DNA from: Methylobacillus flagellatus_A
Lineage (GTDB): Bacteria; Pseudomonadota; Gammaproteobacteria; Burkholderiales; Methylophilaceae
Strand: one strand, 5' to 3'
Length of the DNA stretch: 64,000 bases
Assembly (NCBI RefSeq): GCF_031344055.1
Contig: NZ_JADBEN010000003.1
Both the position numbers and the translations under genes were made by a program. A model generated the notes under the pieces. That model saw only the letters and a list, made by a program, of their open reading frames with translations, was not told the DNA's origin and did not search any database. This document shows, one piece after another, positions 37,370 through 47,100 of the stretch. Within the stretch, counting starts at the first letter, position 1; each line of letters begins with the position of its first letter.

Positions 37370-38554
37370 CTAGAAGCGCTCGCCAGGACGCAAATAGCGC
37401 CAGGTTCCCACCGGCAGCTTGCCCAGGGCCACGCTGCCGATACGCACGCGCTTGAGTCCGACCACGGTGAGCCCGACCAGTTCGCACATGCGGCGGATCT
37501 GGCGCTTGCGCCCCTCGCGCAGCACGAAGCGCAGCTGGTCCTCATTTTGCCAGGAAACCTTGGCGGGCTTGAGCTTGACCCCATCCAGGCTTAGGCCGTG
37601 ATTGAGCTTTTTCAGCCCTTCCTCGCTGAGCGTCCCAGTGACGCGCACCAGGTATTCCTTCTCGATCGTCGAATCCTCGCCGATCAATTGGCGTGCCACG
37701 CGGCCGTCCTGGGTCAGCACCAGCAAGCCGGTGGAATCGATGTCCAGGCGCCCGGCAGGCGCCAAGCCGCGTAAATGACCGCGCTTGAATATCGTCTGGG
37801 TCGGGTCTTCCTCCCACTGGTTGTCCGGGTGCACCAATACCACGGCCGGCTCATAGCCGTCCTCCGCCTGCCCGGAGACGTAGCCCACGGGCTTGTGCAG
37901 CAGGATGGTGACGATCTCCGACTGGTGTTTCTGCGCTTCCTTGCTGACCTTGATCTCGGCATCGGGCGATACGCGCGTGCCCAGCACGTCCACCACCTCG
38001 CCATTCACCGTCACCCAGCCGTTGGCAATGAATTCATCCGCCTCGCGGCGCGAGCACAGGCCGAGCTCGGCCATACGCTTTGAAAGCCTGAGCAATTCAG
38101 GCTGGCTGGGAAGCGGCTTGGGCGAAAACTTGGGATTGGTCTTCCGGTCCTGGTTGAACTCGCCAGGCTCGAAACCGTCACGTTGCTTGCCGCCGCGGCG
38201 CGGTGTGTCTCGGTCAGAAAACTGGCGAGGATTATCGTCTTTTTTGCCGTAAGGCTTCCTGGCGGATGCTGGCCGCTGCGCTGCTGGTTTTGTCGCAGAT
38301 GGGGATTTACCAGTGGCATTACTCCTGCCAGTACGACCAGGCCCTGCTGCTCTTCGTCCAGTCGCGGGAACAGGCTTTGCTGGCTCTTTTTTTACCGGTT
38401 CTTTCGCTTCTGCAACGGCTGCCGGCAAAGCCTTCGCCACATATTCCGGCGCCGACGTACGCGAACGCTTGGCGGGGTCGGCCCTGCGTACCGGCGGCTT
38501 GCCAGGATTCTTCGGCGAAGTTGCCGCACCGGGTTTCAATTTAAGCGTGGTCAT
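37370..38554 (-). CDS. rluB: 23S rRNA pseudouridine(2605) synthase RluB-type
   Basis: 394 residues. The first 150 form a basic, Pro/Ala/Lys-rich low-complexity extension (for example KKEPAKPVPATGRRAAGPGR), longer than in E. coli RluB. Then come the S4 domain (LSKRMAELGLCSRREADEFI) and the RsuA-type catalytic domain with PAGRLDIDSTGLLVLTQDGR, whose Asp is the catalytic residue, and GRKRQIRRMCELVGL. It modifies the peptidyl-transferase region of 23S rRNA. The specific target is inferred from similarity; RluF or RsuA are less likely. Confidence 0.88.
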   Translation of the reverse strand: MTTLKLKPGAATSPKNPGKPPVRRADPAKRSRTSAPEYVAKALPAAVAEAKEPVKKEPAKPVPATGRRAAGPGRTGRSNATGKSPSATKPAAQRPASARKPYGKKDDNPRQFSDRDTPRRGGKQRDGFEPGEFNQDRKTNPKFSPKPLPSQPELLRLSKRMAELGLCSRREADEFIANGWVTVNGEVVDVLGTRVSPDAEIKVSKEAQKHQSEIVTILLHKPVGYVSGQAEDGYEPAVVLVHPDNQWEEDPTQTIFKRGHLRGLAPAGRLDIDSTGLLVLTQDGRVARQLIGEDSTIEKEYLVRVTGTLSEEGLKKLNHGLSLDGVKLKPAKVSWQNEDQLRFVLREGRKRQIRRMCELVGLTVVGLKRVRIGSVALGKLPVGTWRYLRPGERF

Positions 38555-38607
38555 GGCGTGATTTTAGCATAGCAGGCTATCGCAATCAGGACTGACGCGC
38601 CAATGCA

Positions 38608-38650
38608 TTGGAACGCCTGGGAAACTTGTGTATTATAACCAAAGTTATAA
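38608..38650 (+). promoter_or_regulatory. Promoter with overlapping operator palindrome of the antitoxin-toxin pair
   Basis: TTGGAA (38608-38613), 17-base spacer, TATTAT (38631-38636). A perfect 7-4-7 palindrome TTATAAC-CAAA-GTTATAA (38633-38650) overlaps the -10, as expected for an autoregulated toxin-antitoxin operon. Confidence 0.7.
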
Positions 38651-38669
38651 CATTCATGAGGCAATCGCC

Positions 38670-38894
38670 ATGTCCACACTCAAACTGACGCAAATCGGCA
38701 ATTCGCTGGGCGTGATCCTGCCAAAGGAACTGCTTGGCAAGTTTAAGCTGGAAAAAGGCGATGAGTTATTCGTCACTGAAACGCCCGATGGCTTCAGCAT
38801 TACCCCACACAATGAAGAGTTCGAGCAGCAAATGGAACTTGCACGCAAGATCATGAAGGAAAACCGCGCCGTCCTGCGTGAACTGGCAAAATGA
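38670..38894 (+). CDS. AbrB/MazE-family antitoxin
   Basis: 74 residues from the ATG at 38670. The swapped-hairpin AbrB/MazE DNA-binding domain is clear: LKLTQIGNSLGVILPKELLG (4-23), then KLEKGDELFVTETPDGFSI. The helical C-terminus (EEFEQQMELARKIMKENRAV) should bind and neutralise the toxin. It overlaps the toxin gene by 4 bases (ATGA). It is likely the repressor acting at the palindrome upstream. Confidence 0.92.
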   Translation: MSTLKLTQIGNSLGVILPKELLGKFKLEKGDELFVTETPDGFSITPHNEEFEQQMELARKIMKENRAVLRELAK

Positions 38895-39286
38895 ACCAGC
38901 ATGACTGGGTATGGATCCCCTTGCCTATCATCCTTGCCGTGCATGACGAGCAATTGGCTGAACATGGCGGATTAAGGGGTATCCGCGATCAGGGCCTGCT
39001 GGAATCTGCCTTGGCTCGTCCCGAACACCTTGCTGCCTATGACAACCCGGATTTCGCCGATCTTGCAGCGGCCTACGGTTATGGCATTGCACGTAATCAT
39101 CCTTTTGCTGATGGCAATAAGCGTACGGCCTTTGTAGCGACATTATTATTCTTGCGTTTGAACGGTTTTGATCTCACGGCAACCGATGCAGACAAGGTAT
39201 TCGTCATGCTGGATGTCGCTGCTGGCAACCTCAGTGAAAATGCATTTGCAGACTGGATACGTCTTCACAGCACTCCGCTGACATAA
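38891..39286 (+). CDS. Doc-type (Fic family) toxin
   Basis: 131 residues, standard for Doc. The Fic loop HPFADGNKRT at 70-79 keeps the catalytic His70 and the Asn/Lys/Arg residues of Doc. Characteristic segments also include GGLRGIRDQGLLESALARP and AYGYGIARNHPFADGNK. Doc phosphorylates EF-Tu and stops translation. The usual partner is Phd; here the upstream gene is AbrB/MazE-like instead, a known but less common pairing. Confidence 0.94.
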   Translation: MNQHDWVWIPLPIILAVHDEQLAEHGGLRGIRDQGLLESALARPEHLAAYDNPDFADLAAAYGYGIARNHPFADGNKRTAFVATLLFLRLNGFDLTATDADKVFVMLDVAAGNLSENAFADWIRLHSTPLT

Positions 39287-39345
39287 AAGCGGCCAGTTTA
39301 ACTAGCCATTGTCTCATGCATGGCAATTTAAGCCTGCCTGTGCCA

Positions 39346-41232
39346 TCAAATCTTCTGGTAAACCTCGCTACCGCGCTTGACGAACTCGATCGCCTTTTCC
39401 TGCATGCCCTTGCTCAGCGCCGCCTGTTCGTCCATGCCCAGCTTGTCGGCGTATTCGCGCACGTCCTGTGTGATCTTCATCGAGCAGAAGTGCGGGCCGC
39501 ACATGGAGCAGAAGTGCGCCTGCTTCGCGCCTTCCTGCGGCAGGGTCTCGTCGTGGAATTCCTTGGCTTTCTCGGGATCGAGGCCGAGGTTGAACTGGTC
39601 TTCCCAACGGAACTCGAAACGCGCCTTGGACAGGGCGTTGTCACGAATCTGCGCGCCGGGGTGGCCTTTGGCCAGGTCGGCGGCGTGCGCGGCAATCTTG
39701 TAGGTGACGATGCCGACGCGCACGTCTTCCTTGTCGGGCAGGCCCAAGTGTTCCTTCGGCGTGACGTAGCACAGCATCGCGCAACCGTACCAGCCTATCA
39801 TCGCGGCGCCGATGCCGGAGGTGATGTGGTCGTAGCCGGGTGCGATATCGGTGGTCAATGGCCCCAGGGTATAGAACGGGGCTTCGCCGCAATGCTCCAG
39901 CTGCAGGTCCATGTTTTCCTTGATCATGTGCATGGGCACATGGCCAGGGCCTTCGATCATGGTCTGCACGTCGTGCTTCCAGGCAATCTGGGTCAATTCG
40001 CCCAAAGTCCTTAATTCGGCAAACTGGGCGTCGTCATTGGCATCGTAGATCGAGCCGGGACGCAGGCCGTCGCCGAGCGAGAAACTGACGTCATAAGCCT
40101 TCATGATCTCGCAGATGTCCTCGAAATGCTCGTAGAGGAAAGACTCTTTATGATGCGCCAGGCACCACTTCGCCATAATGGAACCGCCGCGCGACACGAT
40201 GCCGGTCATGCGCCTGGCGGTCATCGGGATGTACTGCAAACGCACGCCGGCATGGATGGTGAAGTAATCCACTCCCTGCTCCGCCTGCTCGATCAAGGTA
40301 TCGCGGAAGACTTCCCAAGTGAGGTCCTCGGCCTTGCCGTTGACCTTCTCCAGTGCCTGGTAAATCGGGACTGTGCCAATCGGGACGGGGGAATTGCGGA
40401 TAATCCACTCGCGCGTCTCATGGATGTTCTTGCCGGTGGACAAGTCCATCACGGTATCGCCGCCCCAGCGGGTGCCCCAGACCATTTTCTCGACTTCTTC
40501 GCCTATGCTGGAGCTAACGGCTGAATTGCCGATGTTGGCGTTGATCTTCACGAGGAAATTGCGGCCGATGATCATCGGCTCGATTTCGGGGTGGTTGATA
40601 TTGGCAGGAATGATTGCCCGGCCACGTGCCACTTCATCCCGCACGAATTCCGGCGTGATAAGCTTGGGGATATTGGCACCGAAATGTTGTCCGGCATGCT
40701 GGGTTTGTAAAAGCTCACTCATGCCTTCGCGGCGCTGGTTTTCGCGAATGGCGATGAACTCCATCTCCGGAGTAATGATGCCTTGGCGCGCATAGTGCAT
40801 CTGCGTCACGTTCTTGCCAGCCTTGGCACGCAACGGCTTGCGATGCAGGTTGAAGCGCATGTCGGCCAGCTTGGGATCGTGCAGCCGTTCCAGGCCATAG
40901 CTGGAAGTCGGCCCGTCCAGTTGCTCGGTATCGCCGCGCTCGGCAACCCAGCCAGCGCGCAGGGCCGGCAAACCGTTGCGGATGTCGATCTGCACATCCG
41001 GGTCAGTGTAAGGACCGGAAGTGTCGTAGACAATCACCGGCGGGTTCTTCTCCGCGCCGAATGCCGATGGCGTATCCGACAGGCTGATCTCGCGGAAAGG
41101 GACGCGGATATCGGGGCGCGAGCCTTCAATGTAGATCTTGCGGGAATTGGTAAAAGGCTGCGTTGCGCCAGGGTCGACCTGGGCGGTGGCATTGAGGAAG
41201 TTCTGCTGCAGGTTTTTGTCGGTGGCGTTCAT
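39346..41232 (-). CDS. thiC: Phosphomethylpyrimidine synthase
   Basis: 628 residues, the size of proteobacterial ThiC. It makes the HMP-P pyrimidine of thiamine from aminoimidazole ribotide with a radical-SAM iron-sulfur cluster. Visible: RIYIEGSRPDIRVPFREISL, ARGRAIIPANINHPEIEPMI, and the C-terminal cluster motif CSMCGPHFCSMKI (C-X2-C-X4-C) near residue 570. The ATG at 41232 is preceded by GGAGACTTGA. Control is by the TPP riboswitch in its leader. Confidence 0.98.
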   Translation of the reverse strand: MNATDKNLQQNFLNATAQVDPGATQPFTNSRKIYIEGSRPDIRVPFREISLSDTPSAFGAEKNPPVIVYDTSGPYTDPDVQIDIRNGLPALRAGWVAERGDTEQLDGPTSSYGLERLHDPKLADMRFNLHRKPLRAKAGKNVTQMHYARQGIITPEMEFIAIRENQRREGMSELLQTQHAGQHFGANIPKLITPEFVRDEVARGRAIIPANINHPEIEPMIIGRNFLVKINANIGNSAVSSSIGEEVEKMVWGTRWGGDTVMDLSTGKNIHETREWIIRNSPVPIGTVPIYQALEKVNGKAEDLTWEVFRDTLIEQAEQGVDYFTIHAGVRLQYIPMTARRMTGIVSRGGSIMAKWCLAHHKESFLYEHFEDICEIMKAYDVSFSLGDGLRPGSIYDANDDAQFAELRTLGELTQIAWKHDVQTMIEGPGHVPMHMIKENMDLQLEHCGEAPFYTLGPLTTDIAPGYDHITSGIGAAMIGWYGCAMLCYVTPKEHLGLPDKEDVRVGIVTYKIAAHAADLAKGHPGAQIRDNALSKARFEFRWEDQFNLGLDPEKAKEFHDETLPQEGAKQAHFCSMCGPHFCSMKITQDVREYADKLGMDEQAALSKGMQEKAIEFVKRGSEVYQKI

Positions 41233-41315
41233 TCAAGTCTCCAAAATGCGGGAAGCGTTTTTGGAGTACCGACAGGGGAATAAAAAGATAGAAACCACCC
41301 CATCAAACCAAACTG

Positions 41316-41405
41316 CGCTTCCCTACGGTGGGATAATCCACATCAGGTTCAAAGGGTAATTCTCACTGCCATTGCATGCCTCAGCGTGCAACGGCAGACC
41401 CCTAG
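41316..41405 (-). promoter_or_regulatory. TPP riboswitch (THI element) of thiC
   Basis: On the minus strand the conserved CTGAGG, TGAGA, ACCCTTTGAACCTGAT and GGATTATCCCACCGTAGGGA parts of the THI box are all present in order. It lies 84 bases upstream of thiC. Downstream, CCAAAA/TTTTGG (41264-41259 with 41246-41241) can form a hairpin that hides the thiC ribosome binding site. The 3' end of the aptamer, GGGAAGCG, can pair instead with CGCTTCCC in the loop of that hairpin, so translational control is likely. The rest of the 41406-41584 gap holds the divergent promoters of thiC and pcm, which I could not place. Confidence 0.92.
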
Positions 41406-41584
41406 CGATGGAAGGAATTTACGTTAAAACCCTGATTCGATCAAGATTATTGTGGACGATGCACAGTTGATGCAGAGCATCATGTGCCGAAAGCTGGCAG
41501 ATCACGCGATCCAGCTTGAAACTCTGCCGTCTGGCGCTATAATCGGCAAACCGTATAGCCATGCGATGGATAAGGACAATTGCG

Positions 41585-42241
41585 ATGCACCATGATGTAG
41601 AACAAGCCCGCTTCAACATGATAGAGCAGCAGATCCGCCCCTGGGAGGTGCTTGACGGCACCGTGCTCGACCTTTTGGGCCGCGTGCCGCGCGAAGCGTT
41701 TGTCCCTGAGCAATATCGCGGCCTGGCGTTTGCCGATATCGAAATCCCCATCGGCTTCGGCCAGACCATGCTTTCCCCCAAGATGGAAGGCCGCATCCTG
41801 CAGTCGCTGGAAATCAAGCCGACCGATAAAGTGCTGGAAATCGGCACCGGCAGCGGCTACTTCACCGCCTTGCTCGCCTCCCTTGCACAAGAGGTGCATA
41901 GCGTCGAGATCAACGCCGAGCTCAGCCACCAGGCGCATGCGAGGCTGCTCCAACAGCAAATCCGCAACGTGACGCTGCATGTAGGCGACGGCGCGCGCGG
42001 ATGGCCGGACAACGGCCCTTATGACGTGATCGTATTCACCGGCTCGCTGGCGCTGCCGCCGCTGGCAACCAAGCAGCTGCATATCGGCGGCAGGCTGTTT
42101 GCCGTCATCGGCGAACCGCCGGTGATGGAGGCCACCATCGTGCGGCGCATCAGCGAAGACGGATTACGGCAGGACGTGATTTTCGAGACCACGCTCCCGC
42201 AGCTCGAAAACGCCCCCCAGCCGGAAAAATTCAGTTTCTAG
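41585..42241 (+). CDS. pcm: Protein-L-isoaspartate O-methyltransferase family protein
   Basis: 218 residues from the ATG at 41585 (AAGGAC upstream); an ATG at 41561 is the alternative. IEIPIGFGQTMLSPKMEGRI and the SAM site VLEIGTGSGYFTALLASLA (about 82-100) define the Pcm family. It repairs or methylates isoaspartyl residues in damaged proteins. In this group some members lack the canonical activity and are linked with TolC-type efflux genes; the neighbouring tetR-RND-tolC cluster fits that pattern but does not prove a link. Confidence 0.88.
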   Translation: MHHDVEQARFNMIEQQIRPWEVLDGTVLDLLGRVPREAFVPEQYRGLAFADIEIPIGFGQTMLSPKMEGRILQSLEIKPTDKVLEIGTGSGYFTALLASLAQEVHSVEINAELSHQAHARLLQQQIRNVTLHVGDGARGWPDNGPYDVIVFTGSLALPPLATKQLHIGGRLFAVIGEPPVMEATIVRRISEDGLRQDVIFETTLPQLENAPQPEKFSF

Positions 42242-42249
42242 CCATGTTC

Positions 42250-42275
42250 TAAACGGGAGCTAAGCTCCCGTTTTT
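42250..42275 (+). terminator. Intrinsic terminator after pcm
   Basis: AAACGGGAGCT-AA-GCTCCCGTTTTT, a perfect stem plus T-run 9 bases after the stop. Confidence 0.92.
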
Positions 42276-42373
42276 CGTTGTACTGCCAGCAATTATCCTT
42301 CCGCCTGCGTCGGCATCAATCCAAGCAAAACCAGCCTTTTCAATTTCTGATTTCCTTTCACTCAAACTATAAA

Positions 42374-42402
42374 TTGACACCGTTAAGTTAACATCGTTTA
42401 AT
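42374..42402 (+). promoter_or_regulatory. Promoter and operator of the tetR-RND efflux operon
   Basis: TTGACA (42374-42379), 17-base spacer, TTTAAT (42397-42402): near-consensus. The spacer contains the palindrome GTTAA-G-TTAAC (42382-42392), a plausible site for the TetR-type repressor encoded first in the operon. Confidence 0.75.
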
Positions 42403-42435
42403 AATCATCCTTGATGATGTCCATGTTTCCAGCGC

Positions 42436-43080
42436 ATGCCTCCTAGAGTCAAAACCTTAGAAGAACGCCAGCAATTGCAGAAGCTGATTCTCGACGCCGC
42501 CCGCGACCTGTTTGTACAGTATGGCGTGGAGGCAGTCTCCATGCGCGAGATCGCCAAACGGGTCGGCTATTCGCCAACCACGATATACTTGTATTTCAAG
42601 GACAAGAACGACCTGCTGCAAACTTTGTGCGACCACGACTCCCTGATATTGGCGAACGACCTGCGCAATATCAACGCAGACGCCGTGCCCGACGCAGTAG
42701 AGCAATTGAAGGTACTCTGCAGCGCCTATTCCCGTTTCGCATTGGCCTATCCCAATCATTACCGCTTCATGTTCATGACGCCCAAGCCGAGCAACAGCAA
42801 GGAAAAATCCAAGTTGCGCCAAGGCAATATCGAGCAGGACGCTTATGCCTACCTGCGCTCCATGGTGCAGCAGGCGTTTGAACAACAGGCATTCCGTGGC
42901 GACCTGGTCAACATGGACTTGATCGCCCAGACATTATGGGCCGGCATCCATGGAGTATGCGCCCTGGAAATCGGCATGGCGGGAGACGACTGGGTGAACT
43001 GGCAGCCAATAGGCCAGCGCGTTTCCCTCATGCAAAACGCCATGATTCAAGGCCTCACGAGGCCCCACACCCAGCACTAG
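42436..43080 (+). CDS. TetR-family transcriptional regulator
   Basis: 214 residues. The N-terminal TetR helix-turn-helix covers about 15-62: LILDAARDLFVQYGVEAVSM, then REIAKRVGYSPTTIYLYFKD. The C-terminal ligand domain contains FALAYPNHYRFMFM and LWAGIHGVCALEIGM, which is the WHG-type C-terminus. It is co-directional with and 9 bases before the efflux genes, so it probably represses its own operon through the palindrome inside the promoter. The inducer is unknown. Confidence 0.93.
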   Translation: MPPRVKTLEERQQLQKLILDAARDLFVQYGVEAVSMREIAKRVGYSPTTIYLYFKDKNDLLQTLCDHDSLILANDLRNINADAVPDAVEQLKVLCSAYSRFALAYPNHYRFMFMTPKPSNSKEKSKLRQGNIEQDAYAYLRSMVQQAFEQQAFRGDLVNMDLIAQTLWAGIHGVCALEIGMAGDDWVNWQPIGQRVSLMQNAMIQGLTRPHTQH

Positions 43081-43089
43081 GTAATCGAT

Positions 43090-44184
43090 ATGCCTCTACC
43101 ATTTTCCCGAACACTGCTTAACCCATGGCTGTTGGCGCTCGCCATCCCGGCATTGGCTGCCTGCCAGAAGCCGGCATCTGAAACGCCGCCGCCAAGGCCC
43201 GCCCTCGTCATGCAGCTCGATACCGCACAGCATACCGACCATGGCCAGTGGCTGACCGGCGAAGTGCGTCCTCGCTATGAGTCGGCTCAAGGCTTCCGCA
43301 TCGCGGGCAAGATCGTCCAGCGACACGTGGAAATCGGCGACAGCGTGAAGAAAGGCCAAGTGCTTGCGAGGCTGGATGCGGAGGACAACAGGCTGTCGCT
43401 GGCATCCGCCCAGGCCGCATTGCATTCCGCAGAGGCGCAGCTGGCACTGGCCGAGGCCGACAGCAAGCGCCAGCGGCAGCTGTTCGAGCAACGCTTCATT
43501 TCCGCAGCAGCGCTGGATTCGGTGGAAACGCGCCTGAAATCGAGCCGGGCCCAGGTGCAGCAGGCGCAAGCCCAGGTGAAAGTTGCAAGCAACCAGGCTC
43601 AATACACCACGCTGGCAGCAGAGAGAGACGGTATCGTTACCGCGATCGACGCGGAGCCTGGACAGGTAGTGAATGCCGGACAGGTGGTTGCCAGGGTGGC
43701 GGTGCCTAGTGAACTGGAAATACAGATCGCCGTCCCGGAATCCCGCATGCAAAACATCAAGGCAGGAGAAAGCGCTGTCGTCCGCCTCTGGTCGAACCGC
43801 GACCAGGTCTACAAGGGACGCATCAGGGAAATCGCCCCCGCCGCCGACCCTGCGACCCGTACCTTCAAGACCCAGGTATCGTTGCTGGATGCCGATGAGA
43901 AGGTGCAAATCGGCATGACGGCAGGCGCACGGCTGGGAAGCGAGCGACACGAGTTCGTGCTGCCCGGCACCGCCGTGTCGCAACAACATGGCCAGGCGCA
44001 GGTTTGGGTAGTGGATGCCAACAACCAGGTGCATTCGCGGGCGGTCGGCATAGGCAGCTATAGCGAACAGGGAGTCAGCATCGTTTCCGGGCTCAAGGGC
44101 GATGAAACCCTCGTCGTCACGGGTGTGCATACCCTCAACGAAGGGCAAGTGGTCACTCCGGTCAAAACCGAGGTCAACCAATGA
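43090..44184 (+). CDS. RND efflux periplasmic adaptor (membrane fusion protein)
   Basis: 364 residues with a lipoprotein signal: the lipobox is LAAC, with Cys25. The adaptor layout is seen: lipoyl/barrel-sandwich halves (GFRIAGKIVQRHVEIGDSVK and AERDGIVTAIDAEPGQVVNA), a long coiled-coil hairpin between them (about 105-165, rich in Ala/Gln/Glu), and a beta-barrel/MP domain (LEIQIAVPESRMQNIKAGES). It bridges the inner-membrane pump and TolC. Its stop overlaps the pump start by 4 bases. Confidence 0.93.
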   Translation: MPLPFSRTLLNPWLLALAIPALAACQKPASETPPPRPALVMQLDTAQHTDHGQWLTGEVRPRYESAQGFRIAGKIVQRHVEIGDSVKKGQVLARLDAEDNRLSLASAQAALHSAEAQLALAEADSKRQRQLFEQRFISAAALDSVETRLKSSRAQVQQAQAQVKVASNQAQYTTLAAERDGIVTAIDAEPGQVVNAGQVVARVAVPSELEIQIAVPESRMQNIKAGESAVVRLWSNRDQVYKGRIREIAPAADPATRTFKTQVSLLDADEKVQIGMTAGARLGSERHEFVLPGTAVSQQHGQAQVWVVDANNQVHSRAVGIGSYSEQGVSIVSGLKGDETLVVTGVHTLNEGQVVTPVKTEVNQ

Positions 44185-47100
44185 ACGACCATCGCCAGCC
44201 CTTCAACCTCTCAAGCTGGGCGCTGGAGCATCGCAGCCTGGTGCTTTACTTTATGCTGGTGCTGACCCTGGCCGGCATGCTGGCCTATACCAAGCTCGGA
44301 CAGTCGGAGGACCCGCCCTTCACCTTCAAGGTGATGGTGGTGCGCACGATGTGGCCAGGCGCCAGCACCCACGAAGTGGAGCAGCAAGTCACCGACAAAC
44401 TCGAAAAGAAGCTGCAGGAGCTGCCCTACCTCGATATCCTGCGCAGTTACTCACGCCCTGGGGAATCCCTGATTTTCATCCTGGCCAAGGACTCCACGCC
44501 ACCAGCCGCCGTGCCGGATGTCTGGTACCAGGCGAGGAAAAAGATCGGCGATATCCGCAATACATTGCCGGACGGCATTCAAGGCCCGTTCTTCAATGAC
44601 GAGTTCGGCGACGTCTACGGCAACCTCTACGCCCTGCACGGGGAAGGCTACGACTATGCCAGGCTGAAGGAACAGGCCGAATCCATCCGCGGCGAGTTGC
44701 TCAAGATCAAGGATGTCGCCAAGGTGGAGTTTTTCGGCGAGCAACCGCAGCGCATCTATGTCGAGCTGGCCAATGCCAAGCTGGCGACGCTGGGCATCAG
44801 CACCAGCATCCTGCTGGAAACGCTGCAGCAACAGAACCAGGTCAATAGCGCCGGGGCTTACGACAGCGGGCCGGAGCATATCCGGCTTGCGGTGAGCGGT
44901 CGATTCGACCGGCTGGACAACCTGCGCGAGTTGAAACTGCGCGCCAACGGCAACGAGTTCCGCCTTGGCGACATCGCCAAGGTCTACAGGGGATTCGAAG
45001 ACCCGCCTACTGCGCGCGTGCGCTACATGGGCAAGGAAACCCTGCTGCTCGGCGTCGCCATGAACCATGGCGGCGACATCATCCAGCTCGGCCATTCGCT
45101 GGATAACGCCGTCGCGCGCATCGACGCCCAGCTCCCTGTGGGCCTCAGCCTGGATACCGTCTCGTCCCAGCCCCGGGCCGTCGTCCACTCCGTCGACGAC
45201 TTCGTCCGCTCGCTGGTCGAGGCGCTGGTTATCGTGCTGGGAGTCAGCCTGCTTTCCCTGGGGCTGCGCACCGGCATCGTGGTCGCCATCGTGATTCCGG
45301 TCGTCCTTGCCATCACTTTCCTGCTGATGGAGATATTCGGCGTGGGCCTGCACAAGATTTCACTGGGCGCATTGATCCTCGCCCTGGGGCTGCTGGTGGA
45401 CGACGCCATTATCGCAGTGGAAATGATGTCGTCGAAAATGGAGCAGGGCTGGGAACGGATGAAGGCCGCTTCTTTCGCCTTCACTTCCACCGCCATCCCC
45501 ATGCTCACCGGCACGCTGGTCACCGTGGCCGGCTTCCTGCCGATCGCCACAGCCGCATCCTCTACGGGCGAATACACGCGTTCCATCTTCCAGGTGTCGG
45601 CGATCGCCTTGCTGGCCTCCTGGGTGGCCGCCGTGATCTTCGTCCCCTATCTCGGCTACTACCTGCTGCCCGACTACAGGCAGCAGGCGGCCAAGCCACC
45701 GTCCCGCATGGCGCGTTGGCTGCAACGCATCGCCCCGAGAATCAGCCGACGCCTCGCTGAGCGCAGGCAGCGCCACTTGCAGCACATGGCCGCGGGCGGG
45801 CACGCCGATATCTACGATTCTCGCTTCTACCGGCGCCTGCGCAGCCTCATCATCCAATGCGTGCGCCACCGCTGGATGGTCATCATTGTCACGGTGTTGC
45901 TCTTCATTGCCTCGGTCGCGGGCTTCGGGTTGGTGCAACAGCAGTTCTTCCCGGATTCCACCAGGCCCGAGCTGATCGTCGACCTGCGCCTGGCGGAAGG
46001 CTCTTCCTACGCCGCCACCGATGCCGAGGTAAAAAAGCTGGAACAATGGCTGCAACGACAATCCGGCATAGAAAATTACGTGGCCTATATCGGCAGCGGC
46101 AGCCCGCGCTTCTATTTGCCGCTCGACCAGCAATTGTCGCAGCGCAGCTTCGCCCAGTTCGTCGTCCTGACCGAAGGCAATGCCGAGCGCGAGGCGCTAC
46201 GCGGCAAGCTGCTGCATTTGTTCGATACCGACTTTCCCGCGCTCCGGGCTTCGGTATTGCGCCTGGAGAACGGGCCGCCGGTCGGCTTCCCCGTGCAGTT
46301 CCGCGTATCCGGGCCCGACGTGGATAAAATCCGTGACATCAGCCACCAGGTGGCCGAGATCATGCGCCGCAACACCAACCTCAGCAACGTGCAGCTGGAT
46401 TGGGAAGAGCCCAGCAAGGTGATGAAGATAGAAGTCGACCAATCCAAGGCCAGGCTGCTCGGCGTCAGCTCCACCGATATTGCCAACCTGCTCAATGCCG
46501 CCATGCGCGGGCTTTACGTCACCGAATTCCGCGAAGGCATCGAGCGCATAGACCTGGTGCTGCGCGGCGACACGCTGGAACGCACCCATCTTTCGCACCT
46601 GCCGGAACTGATGGTGCCCACCAGCGCCGGCGCCAGCGTGCCATTGTCGCAACTGGCGACCATCACCCCGGGTTTCGAGGATGCCGTGATCTGGCGACGC
46701 AACCGCACGCCCACCATCACGGTACGCGCCAACCTGATCGGCGACCTGCAGGCGCCGGTGGTCTCCAGCCAGGTTGAAAAACAGCTGGTCGAGCTACGCC
46801 GGCGCTTGCCGCTGGGCTACAGCCTGGAAACAGGCGGCGCAGTGGAAGAGTCGGCAAAGGGCGGCCAATCCGTGGCGGCGGGCGTGCCGCTGTTCATTTT
46901 TGCCGTGCTGACCATCCTCATGCTGCAACTGCAAAGCCTCTCCCGCACTTTCCTCGTGGTATTGACCGCGCCGCTCGGGCTGATCGGCGTCACCATCGCC
47001 CTGCTCATCTTCAACAAGCCTTTCGGCTTCGTCGCGATGCTGGGCACCATCGCCCTGTCGGGCATGATCATGCGCAACTCGGTGATCCTGGTGGACCAGA

